DNA of 64,000 nt, from the NCBI GenBank assembly GCA_964036665.1, contig OZ038530.1, positions 20,110,001 to 20,174,000 of the forward strand, written 5' to 3'. The position numbers were made by a program, and so were the translations under genes. Under the pieces are notes generated by a model that worked only from the letters and a program-made list of their open reading frames with translations, made no database searches and was not told the origin of the DNA. This document shows, one piece after another, positions 47,613-59,980 of the stretch; the stretch's first letter is position 1; each line of letters starts with the position of its first letter. Source of the DNA: Gordius sp. MW1 (Eukaryota > Nematomorpha > Gordioida > Gordea > Gordiidae).

Positions 47613-48370
47613 CAGATTCCATTTGTGCAAGAATTTAGAAATTTTCTAGCGAAAGATAAATTAAGTAAGTGTAATTATATAAGCTGTACATATTTTTTAG
47701 AATTTACGAAGTCAGCAAGAAATGGTCAGGCGTTGACTTATGGCCGATACTCCTATACCAAAGCAAAGATAGGAAAAAACCAACAAATATATTATAGGTG
47801 TCGAAAAACTAAATGTAATGGGAAAGGGATTCTTCAACAAGAGAATTTTGATATAACTAAAGAGCATACTTGTGATGTATCTTCAGCATTGCCTTCCTCA
47901 AGTAACCTTTGTAAATCAAAAGATCTTATTAATCATTCAGGTTCCAGCTCAAAAAATGATTGTAGTGATATTACATCTATAGATCAAGCAAACCCCAACG
48001 AGCAGCAGAGTATTTATTTTTACAAAATGTTATAAATTAATCATGGGTAGGAGAAGATGCCCAATTTAAATACAAAATGTGAAGAAGATATGAAGAGAAT
48101 TGTCTGCCAAGAACCAATAATCATATAGAAGGATTCCACAACAAATTAAAACACATGATAAAACAATCCCACCCTAACATCTACGAGTTCATAGATCACA
48201 TTAAAGCAATACAACGAGAAAGTAAATCAAGGGAAAATGATCAATCTTAAATCGAAGATAGAAATACAAAAGGAAACTTGCATCAAAAATTTGCAAGATC
48301 ATTACAGAAATCATGAAATAGATGCATCAACATATTTGAAACACATGAGTTCTTACATGAAATACGGAGA
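47613..48370 (+). pseudogene. FLYWCH zinc finger plus MULE transposase C-terminal remnant
   Basis: Frame to 48035: ARNGQALTYGRYSYTKAKIG, YYRCRKTKCNGKGIL, FDITKEHTCD, the FLYWCH Cys-Cys-His pattern that precedes many MULE transposases. Then 48100-48370, in broken frame: RTNNHIEGFHNKLKHMIKQS and HPNIYEFIDHIKAIQRESKS, the RTNN..EG.HN motif of MULE transposase C-termini. The DDE core between them is missing. Confidence 0.75.
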
Positions 48371-48799
48371 ACAAAACGTTCATTTACATATTACTCTCTA
48401 ATTATATATAATACATATTGTACACTGAATTTTAATAAATATTGTATACATGATTTATTTAGAATCTATAATAAAATTGATTTAATGATTTATTTGATAA
48501 TATGTATTTATTTATAAAATAGTATTATACATTTTGATATACCTTATTTTGTTTTAATTAATAATTACAACATATTTGAAACACATGAGTTCTTACATGA
48601 AATACGAAGAACAAAATGTTCATTTACATATTACTCTCTAATTATATATAATACATATTGTACACTGAATTTTAATAGATATTGTATACATGATTTATTT
48701 AGAATCTATAATAAAATTGATTTAGTGATTTATTTGATATGTATTTATTTATAAAATAGTATTATACATTTTGATATACCTTATTTTGTTTAATTATAG
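48331..48799. repeat. Tandem duplication, about 240 bp, two copies
   Basis: CATATTTGAAACACATGAGT starts both copies (48331 and 48569) and they stay nearly identical to TTTTGATATACCTTATTTTG. Confidence 0.85.
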
Positions 48800-48896
48800 T
48801 ATCCTTTTATTAAGTATAATTACATATTATAATTTCACCATTTTATAAGTCTGATGCCCAGATTCACTTTCACCATATCAATTTTCATATGGTTTT

Positions 48897-49210
48897 GGCC
48901 AATGTTACACGATCCAAATTCTTGTACTGTATAAGCGATCTGACATTCCATTTTCTTATTCGATCCAAAAAAAGTAATTATGTATCTTGAACCTAAATGA
49001 CTTAACCCTAACCCTACAAAACCTGCCCTTGCAAGACCGAAATCACAATATGAAAACGTGAGTAAGAAATTTTGTTTTTTTCTTACGATTTGTGTTTTTC
49101 CGAATGCGAAAAACACAAATCGGCGCTTCGTTATTTTTTGGATCGAATAAGAAAATGCAATGTCAGATCGCTTATACAGTACAAGAATTTGGATCGTGTA
49201 ACATTGGTCT
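48897..49210. repeat. Foldback with about 80-bp arms
   Basis: CCAATGTTACACGATCCAAA through TTCTTATTCGATCCAAAAAA (48897-48975) is inverted at 49132-49209. A hairpin word pair CGATTTGTGTTTTTCCG / CGAAAAACACAAATCG lies in the loop at about 49086-49122. Confidence 0.8.
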
Positions 49211-49409
49211 ATGGTTTTCGTGACGAGAGTAACGAAATGTGATGATCGTGACGAGTTTTAGCTCCTTTTTCTGTGCTGCCTCAACCAAGTCCCGTTTTTT
49301 CTGTATCTTTATTATTTTTAAAATTATAACAAATCGGAATAATAAAAGTTTTTAATTGAACATTGTAATATATTAAGAATTTAGATAGAGTGTAAAAAAA
49401 ATTATATGT

Positions 49410-49545
49410 GCGAGTGCGCGCATCGAGTTTGCGGTGCGAGTGCGCGCACCTTTGTTAAAATTGGCGCGGGTGCGAGTGCGCGCACCGAATTTTCTCAAAG
49501 TGCGGGTGCGAGTGCCGCACCGGTTTTTTAAGTGCGATTAACAGT
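49410..49545. repeat. GC-rich hAT-like end, partner candidate of 41674
   Basis: Repeated GGTGCGAGTGCGCGCACC words and a final GTGCCGCACCGGTTTTTTAA to CAGTTCTG. No convincing 8-bp duplication with the 41.67-kb end. Confidence 0.4.
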
Positions 49546-49799
49546 TCTGATAGTAAGTTAAAAAAATTTTTATTCTCACATAAAAACCTAAATCTGTGTA
49601 AAAAATTAATTAAAAATTTTTATAATCTTACCACTTATCCGATTTTTAGCACTTAACCAATTCTCACTTATAAATAGATTTAGCGTAAATTTTAAGCAAT
49701 GTGTTTAAAAAATTGCGGTTATTTGTCATTTATAAATATTACCATTTATCCGATTCTCACTTATACAATTTCGACTGTATTAATTTAAAAATAAAATAA

Positions 49800-50202
49800 A
49801 AAAATTTGGCCTCTCCGGGATTTAAACCCACATCAGGATAGGCATAGGCTTTTGTAGGGGGGGGGGGCACAGGGACCCATATCAGTAGAGGCATAGGCTC
49901 TTGTAAGGGGGGCACAGGTTAATTATTAATTTCAACCAAAAAAAAAAGAAAAAAAAAATTCGATTAACATTTTGGCCAATGGTCATTTTTTCCAATGGTC
50001 ATAAGCCAGCGGACGACCAAAAAGTCATTTTATCAATGGTAGTAACAAGAACAATATATTAATTTAATTTAAAAAAAAATTTTTTGGCCTCTCCAGGATT
50101 CGAACCCACAGCCTTGTGAGGCATAATCCTGTGTGAGATGCGGACGCGGACACGTTCGGTGCGGACTTCGAAAAATGGAAAGTGAGCCCATAAATTGCAT
50201 AG
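49800..50202 (-). mobile_element. Partial copy of the hairpin-ended element family
   Basis: Right border GAGCCCATAAATTGCATAGC at 50183-50202. Inside: two B-box-like words (CTCCAGGATTCGAACCCACA at 50092), a G-run block with AGGCATAGGC, and one GGCCAATGG hairpin unit. The other end is not present. Confidence 0.6.
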
Positions 50203-50687
50203 CAATTAATTACATTTAAAAGGATAGGCTTATAAACATAGATTAATGATCATCAGCTCAAGCTCAAAAACACATATCAAAAGATAAGTAAATGCAGTGT
50301 GCTAAATATGATAGATTTTAATTCAAAATATGATAAATTTTAATTAAGCTTGTAAACCATGGTTGAATTACAATAAATATTTTTTGTGAATATTATAGGT
50401 TATTAACTGAAAACATTTGTTGATTGACGTTTGTGTTAGTCTATAGAAATTTGATTTTAAAGTTTAAGAAAAATTTTTGATTGGCATTATTTTTTTGAGC
50501 GTCATGGAAATGGATATTACACCTGACATTAAATTCGGCGAGATGATTTTCGGCAAGTTGACGGGCCACCATATAAAACTACACAGCACTTCTACGCGAA
50601 TCCGTGTCAGCTTACAAACATCCAACTCACAAATTAAGGGTTAACGATGGATAGATGTCGTATTTGTTATACTAAATATCAATATAT

Positions 50688-50929
50688 TAGAATTAAATCT
50701 CAAATGGGGAGGGAATTTGATGTGCATCTAATCCTAACCCTAACCTAAAACGCTGACCTAAAACACTACCCCGAACCTTAACCCTGTCCCTTAAAGTTTT
50801 ATAGTGCAGCAATAATTGTTAAATGCATTTGCATACGCATTATTAAAAATCTGATAAATGCGCAGCTATCTGATTGGTCTGTTAAATGCATAAGCATGCG
50901 CATTATAAAAAGGGTTAACGATCGTTAAC
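50688..50929. repeat. Inverted copy of the 36374-36605 repeat, with a 16-bp palindrome at the same end
   Basis: Matches 36374-36605 in reverse: CTCAAATGGGGAGGGAATTT, CCCTAACCTAAAACGCTGAC, CAGCTATCTGATTGGTCTGT. Ends at GCGCATTATAAA, next to the perfect palindrome GTTAACGATCGTTAAC at 50914-50929. Confidence 0.75.
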
Positions 50930-51339
50930 ACCTGTTAACGATTTACGAGCTGACCGTTTGTCAGTTGACTTGAAAGGCTTCTACGCAAAATGTGGAAAGC
51001 TGGAAATACGGAAAACAAATCAAAAGCATTGGCAATTTCGCAGAATATATGTCAAAAGAACTAAAACCAATATGTGATCATTTAGTATTTTATGTGTGAT
51101 CACAAATAGTGTTCATATGTATAATTATATTAAGGTATTATATATATTTAAACTCATCTATATATTGATAGGTATATAAGCATTAAATATATATATTTAC
51201 ATTTATATAAGCACAATATATGATTATTATTATAGATTTATACCAATATACATAGCTACTTATACAGACACTTTAAGAAATAATATTTATAGTTGATTTG
51301 TAAATACAAATAAGTTTGAAATGTGTTGCTTTATTACTT

Positions 51340-51790
51340 GAAAGAATCTATTTAAATCAGAATTTGTTAGTACTTCAAATGCCAAAACATAATTATGTCA
51401 AGCTTATTAATTGAAGGTAACTATCAAAAATCAAATGTTTAGCATTTTAAAAGCAAAAAATTAATTGTGTCGAGCAGCAATTATTTTTCACATATTTATA
51501 TGTTGTTTATTACCTGAGGAAATCTATCTAAATCAAAATTTGTTAGCATTTTAAAAGCAAAAACCATATGTCAAGCAACAATCATTTTTCACAAACTTAT
51601 ATGCTGTTTTATTACTTGAAGAGAACTATCTAAATCAAAATTTTAGGATTTTAAAAGCAAAAACCTAATTATGTCACAATCATTTTTCACAAACTTTTAG
51701 GATTTTAAAAGCAAAATCCTAATTATGTCAAGTAACAATCATTTTTCACAGACTTATATGTTGTTTTATTACTTAAAAAGAGAGACACAG
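51340..51790. repeat. Degenerate tandem repeat, about 80-130-bp unit
   Basis: About five copies with TTATTACTTGAA, AAATCAAAATTT, TTTTAAAAGCAAAA and AATCATTTTTCACA. The following 51790-52420 is AT-rich with no feature seen. Confidence 0.65.
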
Positions 51791-54314
51791 GGACTAGGCT
51801 GGAAGGTAGACCTTAAAAACTTTAGATTCTAGAAATTAAAAAAAAACTTAACAGATGGTAAGTTCTGCCTATTTAATATTAAAGCTGAGCAATAAGAGAT
51901 GGACTTTATATGGGATGATGTATCTCCCAATAGTATTTGCTTAAAACTTTAAAACTAGACATGAAAAACTAATTTACTAGATAGTAAGTTCTATATATAC
52001 ATATAATATATAGAGTACCTACATATATATAAGTAAATAGGCATTGTACATAAATATTATTTAATAGATTACAATTACGTTATAGATATTTATATAAGTA
52101 TAAATAAATTAGCATTATATATATAGTGCCTATATGTACAAGTAAATATATATAATGAATAGAAATATTTATAGTATTTCAAATCTTTAGTGTTTATATG
52201 CTTAGGAATATATAGATGGGTTTATATGTAATACCTTAATATATTATGGTATATTATTATATATGTTATATACAGCATATATTTATATATAATATATTAT
52301 ATATATTGTATATATTTATTTATGTAATTTACTCCTTTTAATTTAGTATTTTAGATCCTATGTCTAGTTTGTAAATATTTTCCGTTTTATCGGGTTTCCA
52401 CATTTTGCGTATTTAGTTTAAAGAAGCATATGGCAATTTGTTCTTTTTTGAGGCACTAAATGAGCTTATTTTCGAATTAATAAACACACAAATTCTTACA
52501 CTTTGATCATATATCATCGTTAAACACTAACTTAATCATTCACAGTGAAGCTGTAAAAATGAACCTTATTTTAAAATTAAGCCATATTAATATATTCATA
52601 TGATTGTATTGGTAATATTTATAAATATATTAAATTGCATGAGTGTATCCAGGATTAACAAGGGCAGGAAATTTAAGGGGCAGCCCTCCCTCCATATGCC
52701 TAAGCTATGCTATTCTTTATATTCAGTCTAATTATTTCGTAAATTTACTTAAGAGATAAATGCAAAATAATTCAAACAGTAAATGGAACTATAAGGTTTA
52801 TTATAATTTAGAAATGTTTATTATCTCTATTGCAGTATGATTTTAAAAACCCAAATGAACAATTAAAATATGATACTTGTACATAAAATATATCAATAAG
52901 GGATATCCAATTCTTAAAAACATTTACTAACCCCATACTTTTAAAAAGAAGTGAGTCTACTAGACCCACATTTAGTTTAGAATAACAATTTAGCCATATT
53001 TGTTTGTTTGTAATTATCTGTAAATTACCTAATACATTGAAAATAAAAGAACGTACATTTAAATTTAACCACTAGCCATTGTTTAATTTTGGATTAGAAA
53101 TATGTGTGTGCCCTTTTATATAATTGAACATACACATTTCCTCACATTACTTTTGGTGAAACTTCAGAAACATTTTAGCATTAATCCATTTTTTGAGCAA
53201 TCGGTTTTAAATACTAAGATATAATCTTAAAATAAATTGTATTAACTCTGTTTGTCACCAAGAAAAACATAATATATATATTATTTTTTAATATTAATAT
53301 AATTGAAATATTTAATCAGAAATTAAAACATAAATATTTTACTTACAACCGTAGTGTCTAATTTTTTGATAAAATAGCACATTATTAAAAACCACCATAT
53401 AAAATTAGCTAGAAATACTAAGAAAACATTTATGTTGATAATAATTTTTAAAACTTGTAACAAATTTATTTTTTTACAAATACATCCATTATAATTTAAT
53501 TAATGATCTAAAAGCTTTTAATTTATACTAATCCTCGTTTTAAACGTTTTTTTTATTAAATAAAATGTTTGCGTCCCCCTATTTTCACCAATATTACTCC
53601 TATATTCCCGCATCAGAATTTCTTGTTTTTTTAGGGAAAATTCCCTATACCAAAATCCCTCGGAAAATACAAAGAATTGCTTGCAATGTTTTAAGTCACA
53701 AATACTAAAACGTGGGTAATCATTAGTCCTCATTATCTATAAAATAATGTAACGGCTTTGTTATTAATTTTTTAATTGCATGTTTATTTTTTAAATGCTA
53801 ACCAAGAATTTTTCAAATTTACTATTATTTATTAGATGATTGAATTTTTTTCTCAATTATCATTAAGTGTTTAAAATGCAGTGAAATCACAGATCTCTAT
53901 CGAAAAAAAATTTAAATACAAACACTAAAATCAAATTTAACCACTAAAATTGGTAATCAAGACGTATATCTAAGAAAGTAATTCCTTGTCAAGAATATGC
54001 AAAAAATATCTTCCATTTTAATTATCTTTCTCACCTAACTTCTACATGATACAAGCTCAAATTTTGCATATAATTTCTTAAATCATTGTTTTTTTAAAGT
54101 AAAACTTTACATTTTCATCGACTTTTTTACGAATCCTCATAAAGATATATGCTAAAATATATCGAATTGATGACTATTAGAATTTACAGTTTTTATAGTG
54201 ATCTATATAAGTTAGTTTTTTTTCATTAATTAGTTTTATTTCCGTTTGGTCTCATTGGTGCTTCCACATTTAAAAAATTTAATAAAGTTATTTTCTTTTA
54301 TACTTTTATATAAA

Positions 54315-55446
54315 AACCAGGGCCGGGAAGGGGGAGGGGGGTAGGGAAGGGGGGAGGGAGGCGCAGGAGAGAAGGGGGAACGAAACTCATCTACTCCGTA
54401 TCATAGTATATTTGCTATGCAATTTATGGGCGAGAAAGGTGGGAAGGGGCCAGAATGCCTATAGGGGGGTATAAAATGCAAAATGATTAGTTAATTATTT
54501 ATACAAATATTTAAAAAGTTAAATTTTTGTTTATTAATACTTTATTTATTGAGGAATAGGTTTTCTTTCATTCATTCTTATTTATCAACTTCTAAATCAA
54601 TCAAAATGACGAAAGGAACGCAAACAGAGGGTATGACCTTGGAAAAGCCAATATTCATCCTTCCAAAACGTACAACTTTCAATTTTTAGTTTTATTGATA
54701 CTGTATAAATTTAAACAATTTGGTGTAGGCGACCCATAATTTGAATTATGACTATAGACTCAATTCAAATCATGCGCATATGTATAGTATAAACAAGATA
54801 TTAAAAAAAACGAAAAAAATTTCCAATCAGACCTTGGCCATTGGTCATTTTTTCCATCACTTTGGCCAGTGGTTATTTTTTCTAATGGTTAGCAGACAGC
54901 CAAATAACTAGTCTATAATTATAATCTAGAAAAAAATCGATTTTAATCTCACTTTGGCCAGTGGTCATTTTTTCCATTTGTCAGTAACCAGCAGACTGCC
55001 AAATACTGATCAATAATTATAATCTAGAGAAAAATTTGATCTTAATCTTACTTTCGCCAGTGGTCATTATTTTTATTGGTCAGTAGCCAGCAAACGGCCA
55101 ACTAGTCTATATTTAAAGTATAGAAAAAAAAATTTGCTACACTTTGGCCGATGGTCATTTTTTTATTGGTCAGTAGCCAGGACACGGTCAAAAAGGATAT
55201 AAATACATAAAAGACGAAAAAAACGAAAAAAAGAATTTCAATTCACAATTTGACCAATAGTCATTTTTTTCATTGGTCAGTAGCCAGGACACGGTCAAAA
55301 AGTCATGTTATTGGTATTAACAAGAACAATATATTAATTTAATTTAAAAAAAAAATTGCCCTCTCCGGGTATCGAACCAGCAAATAAGATAAATGTTGGA
55401 TGGACAAACGGAAGGACAACAAAAAGCGAACCCTTAAATTGCATAC
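54315..55446 (-). mobile_element. Hairpin-ended element, copy 1 (minus orientation)
   Basis: The left edge starts at a degraded hairpin CAGGGCCGGGAAGG, then a (GGAAGGGG)n tract, then GCTATGCAATTTATGGGCGA at 54415. Inside are five to six GGCCAATGG hairpin units (54830-55290). A B-box-like word lies at about 55364 (CTCCGGGTATCGAACC) and the far border is AACCCTTAAATTGCATA at 55429-55445. The right edge is followed by a second repeat (55447-55790) before A2 resumes. Confidence 0.65.
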
Positions 55447-55790
55447 AGGACCTTTCGGTTCTTCCTTCAGAGAGGTCAGGCCAGTTAGCGGTTCTGATGC
55501 ACAGCTCCGTTTCTAAAAACAAAGGTTACAACAATATTTTATATAATTATTTTTTTGTGTTAAGCTTGTTTTAAAAGATGGAGGATGGCAACTTCTGTAT
55601 GTTGATGCTCAAGTTAAGATCATGAAGATTATTTAAATGTTGACTAAAGATGTTTAAACAAGAATATTGTGGCAACGTAGCGCGAAACAAATTAAAAAGG
55701 TTCCAGCGAGGGCAGAGCAAAAATACTAAGTGGAGCAAATTATATTACTTTTTTTAAATGTACAATAACAAATTAATATATTAAATATTA
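55447..55790. repeat. Dispersed repeat, second copy of 11925-12290
   Basis: Starts GGACCTTTCGGTTCTTCCTT and ends in an AT-rich AATAACAAATTAATATATTA stretch; same orientation as the first copy. Confidence 0.55.
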
Positions 55791-57114
55791 GGAATATGTG
55801 ATGAATTAATGCTAAAAACTATACTAAATTAATAAATCTTTGCACCATATATTATCGTCAGATATAACTTAAGGCTTACACTGAAATATCGCTTCTGATA
55901 AATATCGTGGGATTAAATTGCACTATTTTAAAAATCCATCAATGAAAACTTTTTATTTCAAACTATTATCCATATTTCATCACAACGATGTATTAAGGTA
56001 CAATATAAGTTACCACCAATCATAACTCCATAATTTTTTCCAAAGGGCTTTTAATTTTTTATATATTTTGCTTTAGCCCTTCTGCTGATAATTATTACCA
56101 CCTTTACCATAATTCCAACCCGATTTACCATTATTCCAACCCGACTTATGCCAACCACCATGATTATATGAACGTCTTTTACGATCCACTCGAGACCATA
56201 TAAATTTTGAGTCTTCTTAGAAAACGACTTCATGAATAAGTATTAAACGATTCGGTCTTTTAAAGAAAGCCAAAGTCCCATCATTATTTGGATTGTTGAT
56301 CGGTTGACCAAAACCAAAAGTTATTACTGTAAGCACCAGGGAGATCTAATAACAAAAGATCTTTATTTTATAACATTAGTTTACTAATTACGATTTATAT
56401 CCAAGTAGATTAAAAAAAAGTATGTGATGTGTGCTTATAGATTAAACTTATTCGGTATAAGACGATTAGCTTAAATCAAATAAATTATATTATAAAAAAC
56501 TCGGGCCTTCGGCCCTCGTGGGAAGGTTGAAGGGGAGGAGGGGAAGGGGAGGAGGGGAAGGGAAGGGGGGACGACTCATCTATACTCCGTATAAACGTAG
56601 CATATTTGCTATGCAATTTATGGGAGAGAAAGGTGGAAGAGGGCGAGAATGCCTATAGGGGGATATTAAATGCAAAATGATTAGTTAATTATTTATACAA
56701 ATTTTCCACTTAATTACAAAAAGAAATTTGCCCCTCCGGGATTCGGACCCACACCAGTAGAGGCATAAGCCTTTGTAGGGGCCCAGGGACCCATATCAGT
56801 ATAGGCATACGCCCTGGAGAGGGCTTAGGGTAATTAACAATGTTAACCTATTCAAAAACGAAAAAAAAACTTTCGATTCATAATTTGGCTAATGGTCATT
56901 TTTTTCCTTGGTCAGTAGCCAGCGGACGGCCAAAAAGTCCTATTATCAATGTTATTTATAAGAACAAAATATTAATTTAATTTAGAAAAAATAAAATATT
57001 CGTCCTCTCCCGGGATTGAACACGAACCTCCACGTCAGGAAGCTGGCTAAAATAACTTGCTAGACATTAGACATCATCGGACGGACAACAAAAAACGAGC
57101 CCATAAATTGCATA

Positions 57115-58860
57115 ATAATTAATAACCTCAAACAGTAGTGGTATGAATGGGAATAAGATCGTGGATTTTAAAGATATACTACAACCGCAAGCAACTTCTA
57201 TCAGGCCCCACATGAGCTGTTAAGTAGGTATAGATTTTCTATTTTATTTTTACTCGCTCAAATAACTAACGCCTCTGTACAATGTTGAATTGTGCTCAAG
57301 AGTTACGATTTCGCTCGCTCCTCAACTAATAAAGAAAGTTTGAATTCTAATGGTAGTATTTTAATACCACTCTTTGGTTAGGTGAGATGGAAAACACCCT
57401 CTTCCAACTTAAAACTAAAATTTAAGCGGGTTAAACTACATATTATTATCGTTAACCTAACGCTCAGTAATGTTACAAGGGCTTTTTTTAATCTGGTGTT
57501 GTGCCCGACAAAAAATTAATAATACTTTATTTAAAAGATATAAAAATTAACTAAAAATTTACAAGGTCCTCTCATTTGCTATATTTTACGTTTCTTTAAA
57601 AACCTATTATTAATTTTCAAGGTTCAGTAATTAAATATAATAACGAACGCGGGGTAACACAGCGAGGGAGATAGAGATGAGGGGTGGGGCACCTCTTATG
57701 CATTAATTTAAAAAATCGATAAAACCTGAATAGGGTTCGGGTGTGTTATAAAATGATGCCAATTTTTTTGGAAGCTATGCATGATATTGCATAAGTTGAC
57801 TCCACTGTTAACTTTTAAAGTATATATATATTTTACAAAATTACCTGCATGATATCTTAAATTATTTAAAAATTCTGTCAAAATCCAAAATCAGCAGTAT
57901 GTTAACTCGGTAAAAAAGGATAGAATTTATTTTAGCGTAAGTTTTTATAAGGACCATAATGCCCGAGTGGGACCCCGAGCTTAGCCGACGGCTTGTTTAT
58001 ATATGGTCAGGCGGGCACCTCAAGAGTTTTCGGACTTAATAGGCTTTTCTTTAATTTATTTATTTTGTTTTGGCGTAATATTTATTTTGGCTTTCATATT
58101 TAATAATGATAATTATTTTTGTATCGGGGGGAAAAATATAGAGAATTGATTTAGTCGCTAAATTGGTACTGTTTAATTAACAGTAAAATTATAGACTTTT
58201 TCCTAGATGGAAGAATTTAAGTTATTTTTTTAAACTCCAAAAATCTCTAACAATTTTGGAGCTCCGTCCGTCCCCTCGACATTTATTAAATAATAGTGTT
58301 TGTTTCTTAATTTTGTTTACAATAATATCCTCAATATTTTTTTAATTTTGACAATTTCAAAATTATTTCCAAAGGAGGGATAATATAATGCAAGATATAA
58401 AAACGAGATTATTAAAAAAATTTATTTGACTTTTTAAAATATTTTAATATATTATATAATAAAATGAAACAATAATAGAAAATCAACATTTTATAGATGA
58501 TTTAACAAATATTTGTCTAATGTATATAACATTAGTTAATTATACAATGGGCAAATCGTCATTTAAAACTGTGATTCTTAACAGGGGGCAGCGAGAAGTT
58601 TACCGGGGGGCCGCCAAATTATGCAAAAAAATTTTTATATGTGATAATTTAAAGGGGCAAGAATTTAAGAAATTATGTTGTGCTGTTACTTGTAAGCATC
58701 CAAATTTTACCTAAGTTCCCAGGGCGGCCAGGGGTAAAATTTACCCCCTTGCCTGGGAAGGAGAGGTAGGGGGGGGGCAGTTGCTTACTAATTTTAAAAA
58801 AGCAGTATTTTATAATGATTTTGACATGAGCATTTTAAAGTTTTAGCCTTTACTTAAAAA
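57115..58860. other. No gene recognised within the composite insertion
   Basis: AT-rich DNA. A 40-bp word at 58700-58740 (AGTTCCCAGGGCGGCCAGGG) matches the 5' part of the Helitrons, so a small Helitron scrap is present. The frame 58520-58714 has no recognisable domain. Confidence 0.4.
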
Positions 58861-59092
58861 CAGTTTGGTCAATGGTCACTTTTTTCCTTTGATCAGCACC
58901 AAGAAACGGTCTATAAATACACACGAGTCAAAAAAAACGAGAAAAAAAATTTCGCTTCACAATTTGGCCAATGGTCATTTTTTTCATTGATCAGTACCCA
59001 GAGACGGTCTATAAATACATACGAGTCAAAAAAAGCGAAAAAAAAAATTCGCATCACATTTTGGCCAATGATCATTTTTTTCCATTGGTCAG

Positions 59093-59367
59093 TGTAGTGT
59101 AGCGGCATTCAAGGTAGCAATTTGAATACACGCGTTTTTCCTATACTTGAGCGCGGTCACAGACATTTGATTATACGCTTAGCCATTTGAATACACCTTA
59201 GTTTACACCGTACTTATTATCGCTTATTTGATTTCTACTTTTATATATGTCCTTCGTTATGTGTATATAAAGCCCTATCCACCTAATAAAAGAGTCTCTC
59301 TGTCTCTTGATGTAGTCTCTGGTTTAGGATCTGAGTTTAGTGTCATACCCTCGGTCACTTCATCACA
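59093..59367 (+). repeat. Probable Ty3/gypsy LTR with adjoining primer-binding region
   Basis: Starts TGTAGTGTAGCGG and ends CACTTCATCACA. The next bases TTTGGCGACGAGGATGGGAT then TCGAACCC look like the TGGCGACGAGGAT primer-site region of Mag-type gypsy elements. Inside is an AATAAA at 59286-59291. It interrupts a hairpin unit after GGTCAG. No pol follows, so it is a solo or broken 5' end. Confidence 0.5.
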
Positions 59368-59980
59368 TTTGGCGACGAGGATGGGATTCGAACCCACGCG
59401 GGAAAATCCCAATAGAGACGGGCTAAAAACACATACGAGTCAAAAAAAACAAAAAAATATTTCGATTTACATTTTGGCCAATGGTCATTTTTTTCCATTG
59501 GTCAGTAGCCAGCGGACAGCCAAAAAGGCATATTATCAATGATATTAACAAGAACAATATATTAATTTAATTTTAAAAAAAATATTCTCTCCGGGATTCG
59601 AACCCACATTAGTAGAGGCATAAGCCTTTGTAGGAGCAGCAGCCAGCGGACGACCAAAAGTCATATTATCAATGGTATTAACATAAACAATATATTAATT
59701 GTGAAAAAAAACGAGAAAAAAATTTCGATTCACACTTTGCCTAATGGTCATTTTTTCCATCGGTCAGTACCAAGGGACAGTCTATTAATATACAAGAGCC
59801 AAAAGTAACGAAAAAAAAATTTCGATTAACATTTTGGCCAATGGTTATTTTTTTCCATTGGTCAGCAGCCAGGACACGTTAAAAGTCGATATAAATACAT
59901 AAGAGTCAAAAAAAATTAAAAAAAAAATTTTCGATTCACACTTTGGCCAGTGGTCATTTTTTTCATTGGTCAGTACCAAG

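Larger units (their letters stand above)
47262..49294 (+). mobile_element. Mutator-like (MULE) element remnant with FLYWCH domain
   Basis: Inverted words GGTTGAGGCAGCACA at about 47264 and TGTGCTGCCTCAACC at about 49280 probably mark the ends. Between them are a FLYWCH zinc finger and a MULE-type transposase tail, a later MITE (47361-47612), a 240-bp tandem duplication and a foldback. The central transposase is deleted. No target duplication was found. Confidence 0.55.

Noticed and set aside
41674..49545. One 7.9-kb hAT element spanning 41.67-49.55 kb
   Set aside because: The GC-rich end words are related, but no matching terminal repeat or 8-bp duplication could be shown, so only the two end blocks are listed.
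59590..59606. tRNA-like CCGGGATTCGAACCC words as tRNA genes (also 50092, 56740, 61277, 62571, 62953)
   Set aside because: They match only the T-arm/B-box; no matching acceptor or anticodon stem was found at tRNA spacing, and they recur inside the repeat family.
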